Source of the DNA: an uncultured Eubacteriales bacterium
GTDB lineage: Bacteria; Bacillota; Clostridia; Oscillospirales; CAG-272
DNA: 12,290 bases
Direction: 5' to 3'
Assembly: GCA_934481325.1 (NCBI GenBank)
Contig: CAKSPL010000019.1
Coordinates: 1-12,290 of the forward strand
Each line of letters starts with the position of its first letter. Within the stretch, counting starts at the first letter, position 1. This document shows, one piece after another, positions 1 through 5,129 of the stretch. Made by a program: the position numbers and the translations under genes. The notes beneath the pieces were generated by a model. That model was not told the DNA's origin. It did no database searches and worked only from the letters and a program-made list of their open reading frames with translations.

Positions 1-942
1 GTGCTGGACTATGCCCAGGGGCAGTTTCTTGAAATTTCGCAAGGGCGGGATTCCCGCAATTTCCGCGCCATCCGCGACGTGTTGCGCGAAATGCTGGAAA
101 ACCTGCATAAGCTGGCGGACGACAAGAATGCGATGGCAGGCACCCCCACCGGATTTTCCGGGGTGGACCGGGTGCTGGTGGGAATGGGCAATTCCGACCT
201 CGTGCTGGTGGGCGCACGCCCCGGTATGGGGAAAACCTCGTTTGCCCTGAACGTTGCCACCAACGTGGCGGCGTCCTCCGGCAAGGCGGTTTGCATTTTC
301 TCGCTGGAAATGTCGGCAGAACAGCTGGTGACCCGTCTGATTTCCAGTGAGGCGATGGTGGACAGCAAGCATCTGCGCTCGGGGCAGATTGATCAGGATG
401 AGTGGAAGAAAATCGCCGACACGGCGGGGCGTCTTTCGGGGATGAATATTCTCATTGATGACACACCGGGGCTGTCGGTTACCGATATGAAAGCAAAATT
501 GCGCCACGTTCAGAACCTGGGGCTGATTGTGATTGACTACCTCGGTCTCATGAGCAGTGAGCGGCAATCCGAAAACCGTGCCGTGGAGGTGGGGTACATT
601 TCCACCAACCTCAAACGCCTTGCCAAGGAGCTGAACGTGCCGGTGCTCTGTTGCGCCCAGCTCTCGCGCGGACCAGAGGGGAGAACCGACAAGCGGCCTC
701 AGCTTTCCGATCTCCGTGACTCCGGCTCCATCGAGCAGGATGCGGACGTGGTGATGTTCCTTTACCGGGAAGAATATTATAAGACAGACCGCGCCACCGA
801 CAACAAGGAGATGAGCGTGGCAGAGGTTATTATTCAGAAAAACCGTCACGGCTCCACCGGCAACATCAAAATGGGCTGGATCGGACCTTACACCAAATTT
901 ATCGGCATCGATGAAGAACACGGTGCCCCCCCGCCGCAATGA
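1..942 (+). CDS. dnaB: Replicative DNA helicase DnaB, C-terminal part (5' end outside window)
   Basis: This is the RecA-like motor domain of the hexameric helicase that unwinds DNA ahead of the replication fork. The 313 visible residues contain Walker A GARPGMGKT (71-79), the SLEMS segment (101-105), a Walker B strand ending in LIVIDYLGLM (175-184), CAQLSRG (218-224) and the arginine-bearing LSDLRDSGSIEQDADVV stretch (235-251). DnaB proteins are usually about 440-470 residues, so the N-terminal primase-interacting domain and part of the linker are missing. The window therefore opens inside the gene, and the GTG at position 1 is probably an internal valine rather than a start. No intein interrupts the motor motifs. 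The short C-terminal tail is proline-rich (GAPPPQ) and lies over a C7 run at 926-932. The stop codon overlaps the tilS start as ATGA, which suggests translational coupling. The identification is firm. Confidence 0.96.
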   Translation: MLDYAQGQFLEISQGRDSRNFRAIRDVLREMLENLHKLADDKNAMAGTPTGFSGVDRVLVGMGNSDLVLVGARPGMGKTSFALNVATNVAASSGKAVCIFSLEMSAEQLVTRLISSEAMVDSKHLRSGQIDQDEWKKIADTAGRLSGMNILIDDTPGLSVTDMKAKLRHVQNLGLIVIDYLGLMSSERQSENRAVEVGYISTNLKRLAKELNVPVLCCAQLSRGPEGRTDKRPQLSDLRDSGSIEQDADVVMFLYREEYYKTDRATDNKEMSVAEVIIQKNRHGSTGNIKMGWIGPYTKFIGIDEEHGAPPPQ

Positions 943-2363
943 CCGATACAGGACGAAACGCGGACGCGCGGCAGGAGCCGGGCGTGAGCGGGCAGACATC
1001 GCGCGAGCGGCAAAGCACCCGCGAACCGGCGGGTTCGCCCGCGGAAACACCGCGCGGGTGGCAGAACCCCCGCGCACTGGCGGGACTTTCGCCGGATGCG
1101 CCGCTTGTTGTGGCACTGTCTGGCGGAGCGGATTCGGTGGCGTTGCTGTTGCTGACCCCGCCCCCCGTCACGGCGGTGCATATTCACCACGGCATCCGCG
1201 GGGCGGAAGCCGACCGCGATGCGGCGTTCTGCGCGGAATTATGCCGGCGGCGGGGCATTCCCTTCGTCCTGCTTCGGGCAGACGTTCCCGCCCGGGCGAG
1301 AGCCACGGGCGAGGGGCTGGAAACCGCCGCCAGAGCCGAGCGATACCGTCTGCTGGAGGAATATGCCGCGGGGTGCGGTGCGGCGGCAGTGTTGACCGCG
1401 CATCACGCGGACGATCAGTTGGAAACACTCCTGTTGCATCTGCTTCGTGGGAGCGGACTTCGCGGGATGTGCGGGATTCCCGCCGTGCGGCGGGAGGGGG
1501 ACACCTTGTTGGTGCGCCCGATGCTGAAAATCCCGAAGGAAGAAATTCTCGCCTTTCTCACCGCCTGCGGTGAGAGCTTTGTGACCGATTCCACCAACGC
1601 CGAGCGCGGGTGCCTTCGCAATCGTCTGCGATTGGACGTGATTCCCGCCCTGAAAGAGCTTGCCCCGGACGCCGCCGAAAAAGCGGCGGCGGCGGCACGG
1701 CGATTGCGGGCGGACGAGGCGTGGATGGAGGAGCGCGCCGCCGCATTCCTTGCGGAATACGGCAACGAGCCGCCTGCGGCGGCACTTGCGGCACTCCCGC
1801 GCCCCGTTTTCGTGCGGGTGATGCAGAACCTGCTTGGCAAGGATATCGGCGAGGTGCATTTTGAGGCACTGGCGGAATGGATTGCCCGCGCGGTGCCGCA
1901 TTCCTCGCTCTCGCTCCCCGCACACCGGGCAAGGCTTGAGGGGGGCAGGCTGTTGCTTGAGCGCGGGACGGAACCGGCGGCGGAGGATTACGAAATTCCG
2001 CTTTCCCCGGGCGTGACCGAATTTCCGCACGGGCTGGCGGTGCTTGGAAGCCCTACCGTCAATCCCCTCTCCGCGCCGAAAAAGCTTTACAAATATGCCA
2101 CATCGGTTTCTTTTCTCTCTGATAATATAAAAGGAAAGATTATGGTGCGCAATCGCCGCCCGGGCGACCGGCTGTTGCTTGGCGGAATGCACCGTGCGGT
2201 GCGGCGGCTATCCCGGCTTTCCGATCTTTTTCCGGAGGTGCGGCGGCGGATGCCGTTGCTTGCCGATGAGGACGGAGTGCTTGCCGTTCCTTTTTACCCC
2301 CCGCGGGACGGGACGGACGAAAAAAAACAAAATGATACGACCGTATGGTTCTATTTTGACTGA
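939..2363 (+). CDS. tilS: tRNA(Ile)-lysidine synthase TilS
   Basis: TilS uses ATP to attach lysine to C34 of the AUA-reading tRNA-Ile, which changes both its anticodon specificity and its charging. Visible motifs are the N-type PP-loop SGGADS (61-66), HIHHGIRG (81-88), TAHHADDQLETLLLHLLRG (153-171), TDSTN (216-220) and RNRLR (227-231). A helical middle region follows, then the C-terminal domain starting near VRNRRPGDR (403-411). The length (474 residues) is normal, but about 60 residues precede the PP-loop where the family, as I recall it, has about 25. That extra part is low-complexity and built from a 51-bp tandem repeat. The ATG at 939 overlaps the dnaB stop (ATGA) but has no clear Shine-Dalgarno site. 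A GTG at 984 (residue 16) has AGGAG six bases upstream and is a good alternative start. An A8 run lies near the 3' end (2320-2327), and an AT-rich island at 2081-2145 precedes the C-terminal domain. Confidence 0.95.
   Translation: MTDTGRNADARQEPGVSGQTSRERQSTREPAGSPAETPRGWQNPRALAGLSPDAPLVVALSGGADSVALLLLTPPPVTAVHIHHGIRGAEADRDAAFCAELCRRRGIPFVLLRADVPARARATGEGLETAARAERYRLLEEYAAGCGAAAVLTAHHADDQLETLLLHLLRGSGLRGMCGIPAVRREGDTLLVRPMLKIPKEEILAFLTACGESFVTDSTNAERGCLRNRLRLDVIPALKELAPDAAEKAAAAARRLRADEAWMEERAAAFLAEYGNEPPAAALAALPRPVFVRVMQNLLGKDIGEVHFEALAEWIARAVPHSSLSLPAHRARLEGGRLLLERGTEPAAEDYEIPLSPGVTEFPHGLAVLGSPTVNPLSAPKKLYKYATSVSFLSDNIKGKIMVRNRRPGDRLLLGGMHRAVRRLSRLSDLFPEVRRRMPLLADEDGVLAVPFYPPRDGTDEKKQNDTTVWFYFD
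973..977 (+). promoter_or_regulatory. Candidate ribosome binding site for an alternative tilS start
   Basis: AGGAG lies six bases before the in-frame GTG at 984. The upstream ATG at 939 has no comparable site. This supports a shorter TilS of 459 residues, although coupling from dnaB through the ATGA overlap could serve the upstream start. Confidence 0.45.
1021..1075 (+). repeat. Two adjacent inverted repeats inside the tilS 5' coding region
   Basis: GCGAACC (1021-1027) and GGTTCGC (1032-1038) form a perfect 7-bp stem with a 4-base loop. GCGCGGG (1052-1058) and CCCGCGC (1069-1075) form a second 7-bp stem with a 10-base loop. Both lie in the tandem-repeat region before the conserved PP-loop. 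They may simply follow from GC-rich repeat expansion; a role in mRNA structure is possible but not shown. Confidence 0.5.
2081..2145 (+). promoter_or_regulatory. AT-rich island in tilS with an extended -10-like element and an SD-ATG
   Basis: In an otherwise GC-rich gene this stretch is strikingly AT-rich. It contains TG-A-TAATAT at 2120-2128, resembling an extended -10 box (the hexamer matches TATAAT at four of six positions), and no convincing -35 at normal spacing. AAAGGA at 2130-2135 stands six bases before an in-frame ATG at 2142. That start would give a 73-residue product that is almost exactly the TilS C-terminal domain. The island could be an internal promoter for hpt and ftsH, an internal start, or only a locally AT-rich linker between domains. 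Confidence 0.25.
2320..2327 (+). other. A8 homopolymer near the 3' end of tilS
   Basis: Eight consecutive A residues encode part of Glu-Lys-Lys (codons 461-463). Losing one A by slippage would replace the last residues of TilS with another frame that ends at 2385. That TGA overlaps the hpt ATG (2382) as ATGA. The native C-terminus, ending in a TTVWFYF strand, fits the usual terminal strand of TilS, so the frame as written is taken as correct. Confidence 0.6.
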
Positions 2364-2381
2364 AAAGGATGGTATTTTAGA

Positions 2382-2930
2382 ATGAATCCGGATATCGAGC
2401 GTGTACTGGTAGACGAAAAACAGCTGGACGAAATTTCCACGCGCCTTGCCGCCGAGATTGACCGTGATTACGAAAACACGGGCAGACCCCTTGTGATGGT
2501 GTGTATTCTCAAAGGCTCGGTGATGTTTTTCGTGGATCTGGTGAAGAAGATACAGCGTCCCGTAGAACTGGAATTTATGAAGGTTTCCTCCTACGGTGCC
2601 GGCACCATCACCTCCGGGTGCATCAATCTGCATCTGGACATCAAGCGGAATGACTATGAAAAAGCCGACATCATTCTGGTAGAGGATATTGTGGACAGCG
2701 GGCGCACGCTCTCAATGCTGGCCGGGCTTTTCCGGGAGCGGCACGCACACAGCGTAAAGTGCTGTACGATGCTGGATAAGCCCAGCCGCCGCGAGGTGGA
2801 TTTTACCCCCGATTACCGCGGGATGGAAATCCCGGATGCGTTCGTGGTGGGCTACGGGCTCGATTACAATGAGTATTACCGGGATCTCCCCTACGTGGGG
2901 ATTCTCCGGCGCGAAGTATATTCCAAGTAA
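2382..2930 (+). CDS. hpt: Hypoxanthine phosphoribosyltransferase
   Basis: The enzyme salvages hypoxanthine (and usually guanine) by joining it to PRPP to form IMP or GMP in the cytoplasm. The 182 residues are typical for bacterial Hpt. Visible features are LKGS (43-46) in the pyrophosphate-binding loop, the flexible-loop region around VSSYGAGT (68-75), the PRPP signature IILVEDIVDSGRTL (97-110), and the base-binding C-terminal segment VGYGLDYNEYYRDLPYVG (156-173). The start ATG at 2382 has AAGGA at 2365-2369, a rather long 12-base spacer, with a GGATGG overlapping it. It lies 18 bp after tilS and 24 bp before ftsH, the usual tilS-hpt-ftsH order of Bacillota, so transcription from upstream is likely. 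In Listeria and Bacillus relatives Hpt and TilS are reported to influence ftsH expression; whether that applies here is inference. Confidence 0.97.
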   Translation: MNPDIERVLVDEKQLDEISTRLAAEIDRDYENTGRPLVMVCILKGSVMFFVDLVKKIQRPVELEFMKVSSYGAGTITSGCINLHLDIKRNDYEKADIILVEDIVDSGRTLSMLAGLFRERHAHSVKCCTMLDKPSRREVDFTPDYRGMEIPDAFVVGYGLDYNEYYRDLPYVGILRREVYSK

Positions 2931-2954
2931 ATTTCACCCCAAACGGAGGAGAAT

Positions 2955-5051
2955 ATGAAAAATCACCTGAAAACAATCCTGTTTTACCTGCTGCTGATCG
3001 GCGTGATCATTGCGGTGCTGGCAACTATTTTTCACCGCACCTCAACCGAAAAACTGCTGCTCAGCGACGTGGTAGGCTATTTTGAGAGCGACCGGGTTGC
3101 CTCCTTTGTCATCGACGAGGACTATCGTCTGACGATGAAGGTGATCAAAACGGCGGAGGACGGGACACTGCTGCGGAATGAGGACGGCAGCTTTGCCACC
3201 ACCGAGGTCTCCTATCAGTTGCGCTCGCTTCAGATTTTTGAAGATTATTGCGGAAAGTACCGGGAGAATAATGCCAATCTCGCCACGTACGAGATTGAGC
3301 CGCAGACCACCTACCCGTGGTGGGTGGCGTATCTGCCGTATCTGATTGTGATTATCGTATTTGTGGTGCTGTGGTTTTTCCTGCTCGGCTCCGCGCGGGG
3401 CGGCGGGTCGAAGCTTAACAGCTTCGGCAAGGCGCGCGTGCATACCGCAAACGACAACAAAAACCCCACCACCTTTCAGGACGTGGCGGGTGCCGACGAG
3501 GAAAAGCAGGAGCTGGAAGAAATTGTGGAGTTTCTCAAGGACCCGCAGAAGTTTACCAGGCTCGGTGCCAAAATCCCGCACGGCGTCCTGCTTGTAGGCC
3601 CTCCCGGCACGGGTAAAACTCTGCTTGCCAAGGCGGTAGCCGGAGAGGCGGGCGTTCCATTTTACTCGATTTCCGGCTCGGATTTTGTGGAGATGTACGT
3701 GGGCGTGGGTGCCTCGCGTGTGCGTGACCTGTTTGAAACCGCGCGCAAATCCCCCGCCAGCATCGTGTTTATCGACGAGATCGATGCGGTGGGTCGCCAC
3801 CGCGGTGCGGGTCTTGGCGGCGGACACGACGAGCGCGAGCAGACCCTTAACCAGCTGTTGGTGGAGATGGACGGCTTCGGCTCTCACGACGGAATTATCG
3901 TAATGGCGGCAACCAACCGCCCGGACATCCTGGACCCCGCGCTTTTGCGCCCGGGCCGGTTTGACCGGCAGATTACGGTGGATGCCCCCGATATGAAGGG
4001 CAGAGCCGCAATCTTGCGCGTTCACGCCCGCAATAAGCCCCTGGAGGAAAGCGTAAACCTGGAAACCGTGGCGAAAAAGACCACCGGATTTACGGGTGCC
4101 GACCTTGCCAATCTCCTCAACGAGGCGGCATTGCTGGCGGCAAGACGCGGCAAGAGCCTGATCGGGATGGACGATATTGACGACGCGTTTATCCGCGTGA
4201 TTGCGGGACCGAAGAAATCCAGCCGCGCGATGAACGAGAAGGAACGCCGCAACACCGCCTTCCACGAGGCGGGTCACGCCATTGTATCCCATATTCTGCC
4301 GCACCTGGATCGGGTACAGCAGATTTCCATCATCCCCTCGGGGCGCGCGCTCGGCTACACGCTTACGCTCCCCGCGGAGGATCAGTACAGCGTTTACCGG
4401 GAACAGCTCAAGGAGCAGATTGCGGAGCTGCTCGGCGGCAGAGCCGCCGAGGCACTGGTGTTCGGCGATATTTCGGGCGGTGCCTCCAACGATATTCAGC
4501 GCGCCACCAAGATTGCGCGCCAGATGGTGACTCAGCTCGGAATGTCCGACGTGCTGGGCCCCGTGACCTACGGAACGGGGGAGAGCGAGGTGTTCCTCGG
4601 GCGCGACTTCTCGGCGGATAAGAATTACTCCGAAGAGGTGGCGGGCAAGATTGACGAGGAAATCCGCGCGCTGATTGACGGCGGTTATCAGACCGCGATG
4701 CGTATTCTCACCGAGAATCGGGAAAAGCTGAACTTCATCGCGGAGTACCTGCTGATGCACGAGACGATGGACGGCGATCAGTTTGAGGCGGCTATGGATC
4801 GGGGTGCCGGAGCCGCGGAGCTGGAAGAAATGGCACAGGAAAAAGAAGAACGCAGTCGCCGTGAGAACGAGGAAAAGGCGAAGGCGGCAAAGAGGGAAGA
4901 AGCCGACGCGGCAAAGGATGAAGTCAATGCGGCAAAGGATGAAGCCGAAAAGGCAACGCCCCTGCCCGCCCCCGGGGCACCGGAGGAGGGCGACGCCGGG
5001 AACGACGGAAAAGAGAACGACGGGGAAGAGAACGGCGACCATCACGAATAA
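2955..5051 (+). CDS. ftsH: ATP-dependent zinc metalloprotease FtsH
   Basis: FtsH is a hexameric inner-membrane protease that extracts and degrades membrane and short-lived cytosolic proteins. Order of parts: transmembrane helix 1 (about 7-26), a small extracytoplasmic domain (27-120), transmembrane helix 2 (about 122-145), AAA+ domain with Walker A GPPGTGKT (215-222), pore loop FVEMYVGVG (244-252), Walker B IVFIDEIDA (270-278) and second region of homology AATNRPDILDPALLRPGRF (318-336), then the protease domain. There HEAGH (437-441) supplies two zinc ligands and the catalytic Glu, and D513 in SNDIQRATK is the likely third ligand. At 698 residues it is longer than the usual 600-650. The excess is a highly charged, Lys/Glu/Ala-rich tail from about 622, ending in an acidic, Gly/Asn-containing run. 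The start at 2955 has GGAGG at 2945-2949 with a five-base spacer. All catalytic residues are present. Confidence 0.98.
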   Translation: MKNHLKTILFYLLLIGVIIAVLATIFHRTSTEKLLLSDVVGYFESDRVASFVIDEDYRLTMKVIKTAEDGTLLRNEDGSFATTEVSYQLRSLQIFEDYCGKYRENNANLATYEIEPQTTYPWWVAYLPYLIVIIVFVVLWFFLLGSARGGGSKLNSFGKARVHTANDNKNPTTFQDVAGADEEKQELEEIVEFLKDPQKFTRLGAKIPHGVLLVGPPGTGKTLLAKAVAGEAGVPFYSISGSDFVEMYVGVGASRVRDLFETARKSPASIVFIDEIDAVGRHRGAGLGGGHDEREQTLNQLLVEMDGFGSHDGIIVMAATNRPDILDPALLRPGRFDRQITVDAPDMKGRAAILRVHARNKPLEESVNLETVAKKTTGFTGADLANLLNEAALLAARRGKSLIGMDDIDDAFIRVIAGPKKSSRAMNEKERRNTAFHEAGHAIVSHILPHLDRVQQISIIPSGRALGYTLTLPAEDQYSVYREQLKEQIAELLGGRAAEALVFGDISGGASNDIQRATKIARQMVTQLGMSDVLGPVTYGTGESEVFLGRDFSADKNYSEEVAGKIDEEIRALIDGGYQTAMRILTENREKLNFIAEYLLMHETMDGDQFEAAMDRGAGAAELEEMAQEKEERSRRENEEKAKAAKREEADAAKDEVNAAKDEAEKATPLPAPGAPEEGDAGNDGKENDGEENGDHHE
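4908..4944 (+). repeat. 21-bp direct repeat in the ftsH tail
   Basis: GCGGCAAAGGATGAAG occurs identically at 4908-4923 and 4929-4944, giving a 7-residue period (AAKDExx). A looser third copy starts at 4884 (GCGGCAAAGAGGGAAG). It encodes part of a charged, probably helical or coiled-coil tail. This is likely a small slippage-derived expansion. Confidence 0.7.
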
Positions 5052-5057
5052 GAAAAA

Positions 5058-5089
5058 TGCCCTGTCCGCCGGAAACGGCGGACGGGGCA
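5058..5089 (-). terminator. Strong 14-bp hairpin with GAAA-type loop; intrinsic-terminator shape on the minus strand
   Basis: Arms 5058-5071 and 5076-5089 pair over 14 bp with one G-T wobble (63 with 84) and close on GAAA. It begins six bases after the ftsH stop. On the + strand no T-run follows, so it is not a standard terminator for ftsH. Read on the minus strand, the stem is followed by TTTTTCTTATTC, a typical U-rich tail. It could stop antisense transcripts entering ftsH, or on the + strand protect the ftsH mRNA 3' end or slow read-through. The base pairing is firm, the role is inference. Confidence 0.5.
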
Positions 5090-5093
5090 GGCA

Positions 5094-5114
5094 CGGTGCC
5101 GACATCCGGCACCG
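5094..5114 (+). repeat. Second hairpin upstream of the activase gene
   Basis: CGGTGCCG (5094-5101) and CGGCACCG (5107-5114) form a perfect 8-bp stem with a five-base loop. It lies just upstream of the ribosome binding site at 5120-5124 and four bases after the larger hairpin. No T-run follows. It may be part of a processing or read-through control element; no riboswitch class is recognised. Confidence 0.5.
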
Positions 5115-5119
5115 GATTT

Positions 5120-5124
5120 GGGAG
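5120..5124 (+). promoter_or_regulatory. Ribosome binding site deciding the activase start
   Basis: GGGAG lies five bases before ATG 5130. The in-frame TTG at 5118 overlaps this site and would be a poorer start, so 5130 is chosen. Confidence 0.75.
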
Positions 5125-5129
5125 AGATT

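Larger units (their letters stand above)
970..1092 (+). repeat. Degenerate 51-bp tandem repeat, about 2.4 copies, in the tilS 5' end
   Basis: Copies begin at about 970, 1021 and 1072 (the last partial). CCCGCGAACCGGCGGG at 1018-1033 matches CCCGCGCACTGGCGGG at 1069-1084 in 14 of 16 bases. Positions 996-1023 match 1047-1074 in 22 of 28 bases, again at a 51-bp offset. The period is 17 codons, so the frame is kept. The encoded units look alike, for example REPAGSPAETP against RALAGLSPDAP. The repeat accounts for most of the unusual N-terminal extension of TilS. The alignment was done by eye. Confidence 0.7.

Noticed and set aside
1..942. Possible intein in DnaB
   Set aside because: Walker A, Walker B and the downstream motifs run without insertion in the visible part.
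911..1573. Overlapping + strand open frame starting in the dnaB end and crossing tilS
   Set aside because: It has no motifs and is Arg/Gly/Ala-rich; the tilS frame carries the conserved PP-loop and catalytic region.
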